A stretch of 64,000 nt of DNA from Streptomyces canus 299MFChir4.1 (GTDB lineage: Bacteria; Actinomycetota; Actinomycetes; Streptomycetales; Streptomycetaceae): assembly GCF_000383615.1 (NCBI RefSeq), contig NZ_KB911591.1:189344-253343 (forward strand), written 5' to 3'. Below, in pieces: positions 49,616 to 58,210 of the stretch. A program made the position numbers and the translations under genes. The notes under the pieces were generated by a model. The model was not told the DNA's origin. It did no database searches and saw only the letters and a list, made by a program, of their open reading frames with translations. How positions within the stretch are numbered: position 1 is the first letter of the stretch; each line of letters begins with the position of its first letter.

Positions 49616-49978
49616 GTGGGCAGTTCAGGGGAGGCGGGGGCGCCGTCGGCATCGCCGGGTCCGCCCACCAGCGCGCTGCGTGTGCTCCCGCTGACGGACC
49701 GGCCGGGCTGGCAAGCGGCCGGAGAGGTCAGCCTGATCACCCGCCCGGCCTGGGAACAGGCCCTGTGCCACCTTGCTCGCAGCGACGAAGAGACGTGCCA
49801 CTTGGAACTTTCAGCCGTCACGTTCGTCGACGTCGCCGGCGTCTCCGCTCTGGCCATGACCGCTCAGGGCCTTCCGCAGGGGCGACGCATCGTGATCGAG
49901 GAGCCGCCCGCCACCCTGCGCCGCGTTCTGGACTTGTTCTGGCCGGACCTGCTGACTGTCGAGGTGATCGGGCGATGA
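49616..49978 (+). CDS. STAS-domain anti-anti-sigma-like protein
   Basis: A 120-residue STAS protein (LTDRPGWQAAGEVSLITRPA, CHLELSAVTFVDVAGVSALA MTAQG, a short C-terminal helix and strand). In the SpoIIAA fold the Asp/Ser around FVDVAGVSAL is where partner kinases phosphorylate; here the site reads VAGVSA. The GTG at 49616 starts it. It overlaps the next gene by 4 bp (ATGA), forming a partner-switching pair. Confidence 0.85.
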   Translation: MGSSGEAGAPSASPGPPTSALRVLPLTDRPGWQAAGEVSLITRPAWEQALCHLARSDEETCHLELSAVTFVDVAGVSALAMTAQGLPQGRRIVIEEPPATLRRVLDLFWPDLLTVEVIGR

Positions 49979-50904
49979 CGGAGCTCAGCACCGAACCGTT
50001 CGTTCATCCCGCCTTGTTCTACCAGGGCGAGGAGGAGTACCTGCAGGGCACCGTGCCCTTCATCCGCGACGGCGTGAAGGCCGGGGAGCCGGTGGCGGTG
50101 GCCGTGCCCGGGCCGAACCTCGCCCTCCTCAAGGCGGCCCTGGGCGAGGATGTCGCCAAGGTGAAGTTCCTCGACATGACCGAGGCGGGGCGCAACCCCG
50201 GACGGATCATCCCGCGGGTGCTGCGCGCCTTCGCGGACACCCACCGCCAGACGCGGGTGCGGATCATCGGTGAGCCGATCTGGGCCGGTCGCAGCACGGT
50301 GGAGTACCCGGCATGTGTCCAGCACGAGGCACTGATCAACCCGGCGTTCCAGGGCCGGGACGTCACCATCCTGTGCCCCTACGACGCCGACCGCCTCGAT
50401 GAGCAGGCACTCACCGACGCGCACGCGACCCATCCGGTGATCATCTCCGGCGGCAGGGAACGGCCCAGCACCGCCTACGCCCCGGAGCACGTGGTCGACC
50501 GCTACAACCAGCCCCTGGAGCAGCCGGCGGCCGCCGAGGAACTCGTCTTCCAGGCCGGCCAACTGCCGGCAGCCCGGCGCTTCGCGGTCGAGCAGGCCGC
50601 GCGGTGCGGTCTATCCGGTGTCCGTCTGGAGGACGTGGCCCTCATCGTGGCCGAGCTGACCACCAACAGCGTGGTGCACGGCGGGGGTTCCGGCACCCTG
50701 CGTGTGTGGGCCGACGACAGTCAAGTGGTGTGCGAGGTACGCGACCACGGGTACCTGGGCGATCCGCTCGCCGGCCGTCGTCCACCCGCAGGCGACAAGC
50801 TCGGCGGCCGGGGCCTGCTGCTCGTGCACACTCTGGCCGACCTCGTACGTATCCACACCGGTACCGAGGGAACGACGGTTCGCTGCTACATCAGTCATCA
50901 CTGA
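49975..50904 (+). CDS. RsbA-type anti-sigma factor: MEDS domain plus HATPase
   Basis: A 309-residue two-domain regulator. The N-terminal MEDS sensor (HPALFYQGEEEYLQGTVPFI, PVAVAVPGPNLALLKAALG) is followed by a C-terminal GHKL ATPase (LEDVALIVAELTTNSVVHGG with the N-box, CEVRDHGYLGDP, GGRGLLLVHTLADLVRIHTG). Such proteins bind sigma-B-like factors and phosphorylate STAS partners. The start overlaps the STAS gene stop, so the pair is translationally coupled. The sigma factor it controls is not in the window. Confidence 0.92.
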   Translation: MTELSTEPFVHPALFYQGEEEYLQGTVPFIRDGVKAGEPVAVAVPGPNLALLKAALGEDVAKVKFLDMTEAGRNPGRIIPRVLRAFADTHRQTRVRIIGEPIWAGRSTVEYPACVQHEALINPAFQGRDVTILCPYDADRLDEQALTDAHATHPVIISGGRERPSTAYAPEHVVDRYNQPLEQPAAAEELVFQAGQLPAARRFAVEQAARCGLSGVRLEDVALIVAELTTNSVVHGGGSGTLRVWADDSQVVCEVRDHGYLGDPLAGRRPPAGDKLGGRGLLLVHTLADLVRIHTGTEGTTVRCYISHH

Positions 50905-50954
50905 TTGTCGGTGTGATTGTCGATGTCCCGCGAGGGGCCGAGCGGCGGGATCAC

Positions 50955-51782
50955 TCACCGCGACCCCGCCGCCACCAGCGTCGCGGTGATGGGTTCGAGC
51001 TCGGTGACCAGTTCGTCGAGTTCGCCGGGGGAGAGTGCGTCGTACGGCGGGGCGGCGAGTTCGTCGGTAAGGGCTTCGACGCGTTGCTTGGTCTCGCGGC
51101 CGGCGTCGGTGAAGTGGCCTTCGGTGTCGACGAGCCCGCGCTCGCGCAGGCCGTCCATGACCGCGGCGAGCCGTTTCTTCGGCAGGTGATGGATGCGCCC
51201 GAACAACTCCGGTGGGTAAACGCCCTGCTCCAGCGCGGAGAGCACGTGAGCCTCGGTGCCACCGATGCGCGCGCCGACGAGAGCGGCGACGTGCCCGTCC
51301 CCGCGGTGCTCGCGCAGCATGGTCGCGGAATGCCACAGCCGGGCGACCGGATCGCTCGGCACCGGAAGAGCGCGCATACCGGCGTACATCACGCGGCCTG
51401 CCGTGGGCGCGTTCGTCGCGGCCTTGGTGGTCAGGTCGGCGGCACGCACCAGGCCAGGGGAGTCGGCCAGCTCCTCGCCGAGGATCCGCCGCAACGAGGC
51501 CGCGCTGCCTCGCTCCCGAGCGGCTACGGACGCCTCGGGCGGGATCGTCTGCCACGCGCTCGGGATGTGCCGCGCGGCTTCCCCGTCGGCGAAGCTGTAG
51601 AACGCCGCGTGCACGACCTGCGCCGGCACCCGCCCGAGCGGCGCGGCACGGCTGGCGAAGTAGCCGTCCCAGTAGGTGCGGTGGCCGAGCGCGGTCAGCT
51701 CCTCGTTGCACTCATCGGCGAAGTACGTGACCAGGCAGATCGGTTCCAGTAGCTCGTACATGCGGCGGGCGCTGTGAGTCAT
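50955..51782 (-). CDS. SCO6745-family protein (MarR-like winged helix at the C-terminus)
   Basis: A 275-residue Streptomyces-type protein. The N-terminal part is helical (LLEPICLVTYFADECNEELT ALGHRTYWDGYFASR) with the family sequence ARLWHSATMLREHRGDGHVA ALVGARI. The last third resembles a winged helix (FGRIHHLPKKRLAAVMDGLR ERGLVDTEGHFTDAG). Its role is unknown. It diverges from the FemX/VanK-like gene, and a copy of the van-type promoter element lies 149 bp before its start. Confidence 0.8.
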   Translation of the reverse strand: MTHSARRMYELLEPICLVTYFADECNEELTALGHRTYWDGYFASRAAPLGRVPAQVVHAAFYSFADGEAARHIPSAWQTIPPEASVAARERGSAASLRRILGEELADSPGLVRAADLTTKAATNAPTAGRVMYAGMRALPVPSDPVARLWHSATMLREHRGDGHVAALVGARIGGTEAHVLSALEQGVYPPELFGRIHHLPKKRLAAVMDGLRERGLVDTEGHFTDAGRETKQRVEALTDELAAPPYDALSPGELDELVTELEPITATLVAAGSR

Positions 51783-51930
51783 GGCCTACATCATGCCTCG
51801 CTCACGCTTCGCGGAGGGGTGTGTGCCGTTGGACCGGCCTCTGGACCCTGGGGACGGACACGCCCAGGTGTCACCTCGACGGTCGTGCCGGACCGCCCCC
51901 CTCCCAGGCTACGAACTGCCACCTGTCGTC

Positions 51931-51985
51931 GGCGTATCGAAAACCGCATACGGGCGGGCAACACCGCGCTGCCTTGTATGGCGGC
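51931..51985 (+). promoter_or_regulatory. Van-type promoter element before the FemX/VanK-like gene
   Basis: GG-CGTATCG-AAAACC-GCATACG (51931-51952) has inverted half-sites CGTAT(C)G and C(G)CATACG and is identical to 54725-54746. GGCAACACC and a -10-like TTGTAT (51974-51979) follow. No ribosome site precedes the ATG at 51986, so the transcript may be leaderless. VanR is the expected binder. Confidence 0.75.
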
Positions 51986-53146
51986 ATGTCCTACAGCGAA
52001 TCAGCGCGACCAGCCGTGACCGGGGCCGCGGGCGGGGGCCTGACCGTCGTGCCGATCAGCGCCGCGGAGCACTTGGCGTTCGTGCGGACGCGGCGGTCGG
52101 TCAGCTTCCTGCAGACCCCGGCCTGGGCCCGCGTCAAGACCGAATGGCACGGCGAGTCCCTCGGCTGGTACGACGGCCGGCAACTGGTCGGCGCCGGGCT
52201 CGTCCTGCACCGCCCGGTGCCGCGACTCGAGCGCTTCACGCTGGCCTATCTGCCCGAGGGCCCGGTCATCGACTGGACCGGCGATATCGACGTATGGCTC
52301 GACCCGTTGGCGGCCCATCTCAAGGCACACGGCGCGTTCGCGATCAGGCTCGGGCCGCCGGTGCGCACGGACACCTGGAGCGCGGCACAGGTGAAGGAGG
52401 GCATCGCCGACCCGGGCACCCGGCGGCTCACCGACATGGCCGGGCAGTGGACCGACCCGGTCGGCGCCCGAGTGACCGGGCGGCTCAGGGACGCCGGCTG
52501 GCTGCCGCAGAGTCCGGAGAACGGCTTCGGGGTCGGGCATCCGCAGTTCAAGTACGAGATTCCGCTGGCCGGCAGGACCGAGGAAGTGCTGCTCGGAGGC
52601 ATGAACCAGCTTTGGCGCCGCAACATCAGGAAAGCGGCCAAGGAGGGGGTCGAGGTCACGGTCGGCCGGGACCTGAAGGTGTTCCACGACCTCTACGTCC
52701 ACACCGCCGAGCGCGACCACTTCACACCCCGACCGCTGCGCTACTTCGAGACCATGTTCGCGGCGCTGAACGCGGAGGACCCCGAGCGGATCAGGCTCTA
52801 CCTGGCCCGTCACCAGGGTGACGTCGTCGCTGCCACCATCCTGGTCCGAGTCGGCGCCCACGCGTGGTACTCCTACGGCGCCTCATCGACCCACAAGCGC
52901 GAGGCGCGCGGCTCCAACGCCTGCCAGTGGGCGATGATCCGCGACTCGCTGTCGGCCGGATGCGACGTCTATGACCTGCGCGGCATCACGCCCACCCTCG
53001 ATGCCGACGATCCGCACCTGGGACTGATCCAGTTCAAGGTCGGCACCGGAGGCCAGGCGGTGAGATACGTCGGCGAATGGGACCTGCCACTGCGGCCGTT
53101 GGTCTACCGGGCCTTCGACCTGTACATCAAGCGGCGCGGGCGATGA
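51986..53146 (+). CDS. vanK: FemX/VanK-like peptidoglycan interpeptide-bridge aminoacyltransferase
   Basis: A 386-residue Fem-family enzyme that uses aminoacyl-tRNA to add the bridge amino acid (Gly in Streptomyces) to peptidoglycan precursors. It shows SFLQTPAWARVKTEWHGESL, YLPEGPVIDWTGDIDVWLDP, PQFKYEIPLAGRTEEVLLGG, LWRRNIRKAAKEGVEVTVGR and the second GNAT half (WYSYGASSTHKREARGSNAC). Strains resistant to glycopeptides need VanK because normal FemX does not act on D-Lac-ended precursors. The shared promoter element with vanH strongly supports a VanK role over a housekeeping FemX, but sequence alone does not prove it. Confidence 0.85.
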   Translation: MSYSESARPAVTGAAGGGLTVVPISAAEHLAFVRTRRSVSFLQTPAWARVKTEWHGESLGWYDGRQLVGAGLVLHRPVPRLERFTLAYLPEGPVIDWTGDIDVWLDPLAAHLKAHGAFAIRLGPPVRTDTWSAAQVKEGIADPGTRRLTDMAGQWTDPVGARVTGRLRDAGWLPQSPENGFGVGHPQFKYEIPLAGRTEEVLLGGMNQLWRRNIRKAAKEGVEVTVGRDLKVFHDLYVHTAERDHFTPRPLRYFETMFAALNAEDPERIRLYLARHQGDVVAATILVRVGAHAWYSYGASSTHKREARGSNACQWAMIRDSLSAGCDVYDLRGITPTLDADDPHLGLIQFKVGTGGQAVRYVGEWDLPLRPLVYRAFDLYIKRRGR

Positions 53147-53276
53147 GCCTGGGCCCGTCACCCTCGTGGCCTGCGCCCAAGGCGAGCGTCCACCGCGTCA
53201 CCAGCGCCCTGCCGTTATCGGTCGATTGACTCACCAACCGCACGGCGACGCGGTTCCTCCGGCTCGCTTTGCCCAA

Positions 53277-54620
53277 CTACGGGAGCGCGGCGGCCACTTC
53301 GTCGAGGCGCGCACCGCGGGACGCCTTGACGAGCACGACATCGTGGGCGGCCAGGTGGTTGCGCAGCCAGTGGACGGCGGCGCCGTTGTCGGCCAGTGCC
53401 ACCGCACGGTCGCCCGCGCCCTCGGCGATCCGGAGGGCGGCCTCGCCGACCGCGACCACCACGTGGGCCCGGGCGGCGGCGTACTCCCCGACAGCTCGGT
53501 GCTCGGCCTCGCTGTCGTCGCCGAGTTCGAGCATTTCGCCGAGTACGGCGATGCGGCGCGCGCCCTCGATCGCGGCCAGGGCGTCCAGGGCCGCGCGAGT
53601 CGAGTCGGGGTTGGCGTTGTAGGAGTCGTTGAGCAAAGTCGCGCCGCCGACGAGGTCGTGCAGCTCCATGCGCCATCTCGACAGTGAGGCGGTGGCGAGC
53701 GCCGCCGCGGCCACGTCGAGGGGTATGCCTGCCACCAGCCCCGCTGCCACGGCAGCCGACGCGTTCAGCGCCTGGTGGGCGCCGACGTGCGGCAGCGCGA
53801 CGGGAGCCGAAGCATCGGCGGTCCGCAGGGTGAAGGACGGCCGGCCGAGCCGGTCCAGAGCCAGGCCGAGCGCCCGTACATCGGCGTGCTCCGCCTTGCC
53901 GAAGGTCAGCACCGGACGGTCGGTGAGTGAGCGCATGGCGACCACCCGGGGATCGTCGGCGTTGAGGACGGGGGTGCCGCCGGGTGCCAGCCCCTGTACG
54001 AGTTCACCCTTGGCCTTGGCGATGACCGCGCGCGACCCGAACTCGCCGAGATGTGCCTGGCCGACGTTGAGGACGACGGCGATGTCGGGCGCCACCAGGC
54101 CGGTGAGTTCGGCGATGTCGCCGACGTGGCGGGCTCCCATCTCCAGGACGAGGAACCGGGTGCTCACCTCGGTGCGAAGCATGGTCAGCGGCACACCGAG
54201 CTCGTTGTTGAACGAGCCGAAGGTGGCGATCGTCGGCCCCGCGCTCGACAGCACGGCCGCCAGCAGGTCTTTGGTACTGGTCTTGCCCTGCGAGCCGGTC
54301 ACCCCGAAAACGGTCAGCCGGTCGCGCAGCCTGCCCACGACGTGGGCGGCGAGTGCCTGCAGCGCGGCCCGGGCGTCCTCGACGACGACGGTGGGCAACG
54401 ACGTGGGCCGGGACCCGAGGACGGCCACGGCACCGGTCCGGCCTGCTTGTTCGGCGTATGCGTGGCCGTCGACGTGCTCGCCTGCGAAGGCGACGAAGAG
54501 GCTGCCCTGTTGGGCCTGCCGGCTGTCGAGCACGGCGGGCGCGGTCACCGCCACCGAACCGTCGCCAGAGACCGTCCCGCCGACGACCGCGGCGATCTCA
54601 CCAACGCTGAGCGGAATCAT
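53277..54620 (-). CDS. murF: UDP-MurNAc-tripeptide:D-alanyl-D-X ligase (MurF)
   Basis: A 447-residue Mur ligase that adds the terminal dipeptide or depsipeptide to the cell-wall precursor. It has the N-terminal UDP-binding domain (LSVGEIAAVVGGTVSGDGSV, LDSRQAQQGSLFVAFAGEHV DGH), the ATP site (FGVTGSQGKTSTKDLLAAVL), VLEMGARHVGDIAEL, NVGQAHLGEFGS and the C-terminal domain (LLNDSYNANPDSTRAALDAL). It lies antisense between vanK and vanHAX, as a second MurF next to a van set would if adapted to D-Ala-D-Lac. The second van element is 105 bp upstream of its start, so it may be co-induced. Confidence 0.93.
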   Translation of the reverse strand: MIPLSVGEIAAVVGGTVSGDGSVAVTAPAVLDSRQAQQGSLFVAFAGEHVDGHAYAEQAGRTGAVAVLGSRPTSLPTVVVEDARAALQALAAHVVGRLRDRLTVFGVTGSQGKTSTKDLLAAVLSSAGPTIATFGSFNNELGVPLTMLRTEVSTRFLVLEMGARHVGDIAELTGLVAPDIAVVLNVGQAHLGEFGSRAVIAKAKGELVQGLAPGGTPVLNADDPRVVAMRSLTDRPVLTFGKAEHADVRALGLALDRLGRPSFTLRTADASAPVALPHVGAHQALNASAAVAAGLVAGIPLDVAAAALATASLSRWRMELHDLVGGATLLNDSYNANPDSTRAALDALAAIEGARRIAVLGEMLELGDDSEAEHRAVGEYAAARAHVVVAVGEAALRIAEGAGDRAVALADNGAAVHWLRNHLAAHDVVLVKASRGARLDEVAAALP

Positions 54621-54724
54621 GCCGAGGTCTCGCGGACCCGGAAGAACGGATGCGGGAAAAGCGGAATCTGATGAACGGTCAACATAGCCATGTGGTCGAC
54701 GCTACCGGCCTGTTGCATATCGCC

Positions 54725-54779
54725 GGCGTATCGAAAACCGCATACGTTCCGGCAACACCCCGTCATCTTGACTGTTGGC
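54725..54779 (+). promoter_or_regulatory. Van-type promoter element before vanH (shared with murF)
   Basis: The 22-bp element GG-CGTATCG-AAAACC-GCATACG at 54725-54746 is identical to the one before vanK, again exactly 55 bp before the ATG, followed by GGCAACACC and TTGACT at the -10 place. It also faces the divergent murF. Confidence 0.78.
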
Positions 54780-55820
54780 ATGACCCACAGCGAATCAGCC
54801 CGAAAGGCGGTCGGTCGCCCCGGATCTCCGGCGACTTCTTCCTCGTCGTCGGGACCGGCAACGGGTATCACCGTCTACGGATGCGGGCCGGACGAGGCCG
54901 CCGTGTTCCGGGAGAAGGCATTCCGCTTCGGTGTCACCACGACCATCACGGAGGCGGGGGTGTCCGAGGCCAATGCAGACCTGGCCTCGGGGAATCGGTG
55001 CGTCAGCGTAGGCCATAAGACCCGGATCGCCAATTCCGCACTTCTGGCCCTCAGCCGAGTCGGCGTAACCTACGTTTCCACGCGGAGCATCGGCTGCAAT
55101 CACATCGATGTGGAATACGCGGCAAGCCTCGGCATCGCGGTCGAAAATGTCACCTACTCGCCCGACAGCGTGGCCGACTACACGTTGATGTTGATGCTGA
55201 TGGCGGTACGGAACGCGAAAACGACTGTCCGCCGCTCCGATCGCCACGACTACCGGCTGAGCGAGGTGCGCGGCAGAGAACTGCGAGACCTGACCATCGG
55301 GGTCGTGGGAACAGGACGCATCGGCACGGCGGTGGTGGAAAGGCTGCGGGGGTTCGGCGGTCGAATACTGGCCCATGACCGCAGCCCCAAGACGTCTTCC
55401 GACTACGTCTCGCTCGATGACTTGCTGCACCTGAGCGACATCGTGACGCTCCACGCGCCACTCACCACGGAAACGCATCATCTCCTCGACCGTCAACGGA
55501 TCGAGCGGATGAAGCGTGGCGCCTTCATCGTCAATACCGGACGCGGTTCCCTGATCGACACCGAAGCTCTCGTTTCGGCGTTGGAAGGTGGGCGGCTCGG
55601 CGGTGCGGCACTGGATGTCATCGAAGGAGAAGAAGGAGTCTTCTACGCCGACTGCCGCGACAAGCACATCAAAAGCAAGCCGCTGTTGCGGCTGCAAGAG
55701 ATGCCGAACGTGCTCATCACGCCGCACACCGCGTATTACACCGATCATGCCCTGATCGACACGGTCGAGAACTCGATCATCAGCTGCCTGACATTTGAAA
55801 GAAGGAATCAGCGTGGCTAG
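54780..55820 (+). CDS. vanH: D-lactate dehydrogenase for glycopeptide resistance
   Basis: VanH reduces pyruvate to D-lactate for the altered precursor. The 346-residue protein has the D-2-hydroxyacid dehydrogenase layout: TYVSTRSIGCNHIDVEYAAS, NAD motif GVVGTGRIG at residues 174-182, LHAPLTTETHHLLD, VNTGRGSLIDTEAL and the catalytic His in ITPHTAYYTD. The first 28 residues are a Ser-rich extension not seen in enterococcal VanH, and its first eight codons resemble those of vanK. It overlaps vanA by 8 bp. Confidence 0.95.
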   Translation: MTHSESARKAVGRPGSPATSSSSSGPATGITVYGCGPDEAAVFREKAFRFGVTTTITEAGVSEANADLASGNRCVSVGHKTRIANSALLALSRVGVTYVSTRSIGCNHIDVEYAASLGIAVENVTYSPDSVADYTLMLMLMAVRNAKTTVRRSDRHDYRLSEVRGRELRDLTIGVVGTGRIGTAVVERLRGFGGRILAHDRSPKTSSDYVSLDDLLHLSDIVTLHAPLTTETHHLLDRQRIERMKRGAFIVNTGRGSLIDTEALVSALEGGRLGGAALDVIEGEEGVFYADCRDKHIKSKPLLRLQEMPNVLITPHTAYYTDHALIDTVENSIISCLTFERRNQRG

Positions 55821-56853
55821 GTTGAAAGTTGGCGTCATATTCGGTGGCTGCTCCGAGGAGCACCCCGTCTCCGTCAAGTCCGCGCGGGAGGTCGCCCGGA
55901 GTCTGGACGTCGAGAAGTACGAGCCGTTCTACGTCGGGATCACGCAGGCCGGTGACTGGAGACTCTGCGACGGGCCCGACACGGACTGGGAGAAGGGCGA
56001 CCACCGCCCGGCCGTGCTGTCACCTGACCGCGGCGTCGGCGGACTGCTCGTCCTGGACCAGGGGCGATACGAGACGATCACTCTGGACGTCGTGCTGCCG
56101 GTGCTGCACGGCAAGCTCGGCGAGGACGGTGCGATACAGGGTCTCCTCGAACTCTCCGGCATTCCGTACATCGGCTGTGACATTCAGAGTTCCGCGCTGT
56201 GCATGGACAAGTCGCTCGCCTACCTCGTCGCCTCCAGCGCGGGAATCCGTACGCCGAACCACTGGACCGTCACGGCGGGCGAGCACATCGATCCCGACCG
56301 GATCACGTATCCCGTCTTCGTGAAGCCGGCCCGTTCGGGGTCCTCGTTCGGCGTCACCAAAGTGTCCCGGAGGGAGGAACTCCTGAGTGCGGTGGAATCC
56401 GCCCGGCGGTACGACTCGAAGGTGCTGATCGAAGAGGGCGTCGTCGGCAGCGAGATCGGGTGCGCCGTCCTCGGGAACGAGAAGAACCTGATCACCGGTC
56501 AGGTGGACCACATCGCAGTCTCCCACGGCTTCTTCAGGATCCATCAGGAGGACCAGCCCGAAACCGGATCCGACAACTCCGTAGCCATCGTTCCCGCCGA
56601 CATCCCGGAAGAGTCGCGATCGGTCGTCGCGGAGCAGGCGAAGGCCGTCTACCGTGCCCTGGGATGCCGGGGACTGGCGCGGGTGGACATGTTCCTCAAG
56701 GAGGACGGCGAAGTAGTCCTCAACGAGGTCAACACGTTCCCGGGCATGACGTCGTACAGCCGCTATCCGAGGATGATGGCCGCCGCGGATCTTCCGCTCA
56801 CCGAAGTGATCGACCGGCTGGTGTCACTGGCACTGCCGGGGGAGCCGCGATGA
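55813..56853 (+). CDS. vanA: D-alanine:D-lactate ligase
   Basis: This ligase joins D-Ala to D-lactate, giving depsipeptide precursors that vancomycin binds poorly. The 346-residue ATP-grasp protein shows VGVIFGGCSEEHPVSVKSAR, LPVLHGKLGEDGAIQGLLEL SGIPYIGCD, MDKSLAYLVASSAGI, VFVKPARSGSSFGVTKV and VVLNEVNTFPGMTSYSRYP. His244 lies in the omega-loop GFFRIHQE, the residue that gives VanA its D-lactate preference (normal Ddl has Tyr). The GTG at 55813 has AAGGA upstream and overlaps vanH; the end overlaps vanX by 4 bp. Confidence 0.96.
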   Translation: MARLKVGVIFGGCSEEHPVSVKSAREVARSLDVEKYEPFYVGITQAGDWRLCDGPDTDWEKGDHRPAVLSPDRGVGGLLVLDQGRYETITLDVVLPVLHGKLGEDGAIQGLLELSGIPYIGCDIQSSALCMDKSLAYLVASSAGIRTPNHWTVTAGEHIDPDRITYPVFVKPARSGSSFGVTKVSRREELLSAVESARRYDSKVLIEEGVVGSEIGCAVLGNEKNLITGQVDHIAVSHGFFRIHQEDQPETGSDNSVAIVPADIPEESRSVVAEQAKAVYRALGCRGLARVDMFLKEDGEVVLNEVNTFPGMTSYSRYPRMMAAADLPLTEVIDRLVSLALPGEPR

Positions 56854-57458
56854 ACGAGGACTTCGCCTTCGTGGACGAACTCGTACCCGGAATACGCTGG
56901 GACGCCAAATACGCCACCTGGGACAATTTCACCGGCAAACCGGTCGACGGCTACCTGGCGAATCGCATCGTCGGCACGAAGGCCCTGTGCGCGGCACTGG
57001 AAAAGGCGGGGGACAAGGCCGCATCCCTCGGTTTCGGCCTGCTGCTCTGGGACGGCTACCGTCCCCAACGCGCCGTGGACTGCTTCGTACGCTGGTCGCA
57101 ACAGCCGGAGGACGGCCGGACCAAGGCACGGCACTATCCGAAGATGAACAGGTCCGACATGTTCGAGAGGGGATATGTGGCCACCATGTCGGGCCACAGT
57201 CGGGGCAGCACCGTGGACATGACCCTGTATCACCTGGAGTCCGGCGAACTCGTCCCCATGGGTGGTGGACACGACCTGATGGATTCCCGCTCCCACCATG
57301 GAGCAACGGAAATCAAGCCAACCGAAGGGCGAAACCGTGAACACCTGCGTTCCATCATGGAGGACTGCGGGTTCAGCTCGTACGCGCGCGAATGGTGGCA
57401 TTACACACTGAAAAGCGAACCTTACCCGGACACCTTCTTTGATTTTCCCATCACTTAG
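56850..57458 (+). CDS. vanX: D-alanyl-D-alanine dipeptidase
   Basis: VanX hydrolyses normal D-Ala-D-Ala so that only D-Ala-D-Lac enters cell-wall synthesis. The 202-residue protein has the zinc ligands His116, Asp123 (SGHSRGSTVDMT) and His184, catalytic Glu181 (EWWH) and Arg71 (LLWDGYRPQRAV), all at the same numbers as the enterococcal enzyme. It is the last gene of a tightly overlapping vanHAX operon. VanR/VanS are not in the window. Confidence 0.96.
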   Translation: MNEDFAFVDELVPGIRWDAKYATWDNFTGKPVDGYLANRIVGTKALCAALEKAGDKAASLGFGLLLWDGYRPQRAVDCFVRWSQQPEDGRTKARHYPKMNRSDMFERGYVATMSGHSRGSTVDMTLYHLESGELVPMGGGHDLMDSRSHHGATEIKPTEGRNREHLRSIMEDCGFSSYAREWWHYTLKSEPYPDTFFDFPIT

Positions 57459-57723
57459 TACTCCAGCTGAAGAGTGTCGCGGTCCTTCCGAGCCATGGCC
57501 GCAGGCCTCGCTGCGCGAGCTGCAGTACCTCGTTCGGGGGCCGCTCGTCAGCTCGTTCGGTCACCACGAGACCCCAGCCCTTCCGGCGGACCGCGCCAAG
57601 GGTCACCGCACGCTCGCGCTGCAGGTACGTCACGGCCGAGGCGACGTCAGCCACTGGCGGCCATACCTCGTAGCCGGCGAGTTTCCCGACTAGCCCAGCT
57701 CCGTTGACGGCTGGGACTGTCAT
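57451..57723 (-). CDS. Short hypothetical reading frame downstream of vanX
   Basis: A 90-codon minus-strand frame (VNGAGLVGKLAGYEVWPPVA, TYLQRERAVTLGAVRRKGWG, ending RTATLFSWSTK) with plausible composition but no good ribosome site. It overlaps the end of vanX by a few bases. I do not recognise it; it could be a fragment of a regulator or chance. Confidence 0.25.
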   Translation of the reverse strand: MTVPAVNGAGLVGKLAGYEVWPPVADVASAVTYLQRERAVTLGAVRRKGWGLVVTERADERPPNEVLQLAQRGLRPWLGRTATLFSWSTK

Positions 57724-57821
57724 GCCCTGGCCGCAGCCGAGCCCCGTCTGAGCTCTCGGCGTCGCGTGACTGGTCGTAGGATCTCCCGTCGGGGATTGGC
57801 GCTGTCTCGGGGGGCGTACAC

Positions 57822-58187
57822 ATGGAAAGACCGGACGACCGCATCGCATCTGTCCTGCGCTTCGCCGCGGAACTCGTCGCGTGGGTGGCCACCCCGTGGG
57901 CCTTGTCCGCGTACTCGTGGCCGCTCGCCGTCCTGGCCGTGGTGGTACTGATCGGTTTGCCGACCGTCTTCTCGACTCCGGGGGACAAGAAGCAGGTGAT
58001 CATCCCGGTCTCAGGTACGGTCACGATTCTGCTCGTACTGCTCCAACTCGCCGCAGCCGCAATCGCCGCATGGTGGGTATGGCCCGTCTACGCTGCGGTG
58101 CTCGTGTCTCTCCTGGTCGCCGCCACCCTCGTCACAGAACGCCATCGATGGCGGTGGCTGCTCTCCACAGACCGGCACACCGGCTGA
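57822..58187 (+). CDS. Small integral membrane protein (DUF2568-like)
   Basis: A 121-residue membrane protein with about four helices (FAAELVAWVATPWALSAY, PLAVLAVVVLIGLPTVF, VTILLVLLQLAAAAIAAWWV, PVYAAVLVSLLVAATLV) and short charged ends. The layout resembles DUF2568/YrdB-type proteins. The ATG at 57822 is preceded by GGGGGG. The next gene begins 23 bp downstream and may be co-transcribed. The function is unknown. Confidence 0.7.
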   Translation: MERPDDRIASVLRFAAELVAWVATPWALSAYSWPLAVLAVVVLIGLPTVFSTPGDKKQVIIPVSGTVTILLVLLQLAAAAIAAWWVWPVYAAVLVSLLVAATLVTERHRWRWLLSTDRHTG

Positions 58188-58210
58188 CAGCAGGTACTGC
58201 GAGAAGGAGC

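Noticed and set aside
50955..51782. SCO6745-like gene as part of the van locus
   Set aside because: It shares an intergenic region with vanK, but the van element is 149 bp from its start and the family has no known cell-wall role; proximity alone is not enough.
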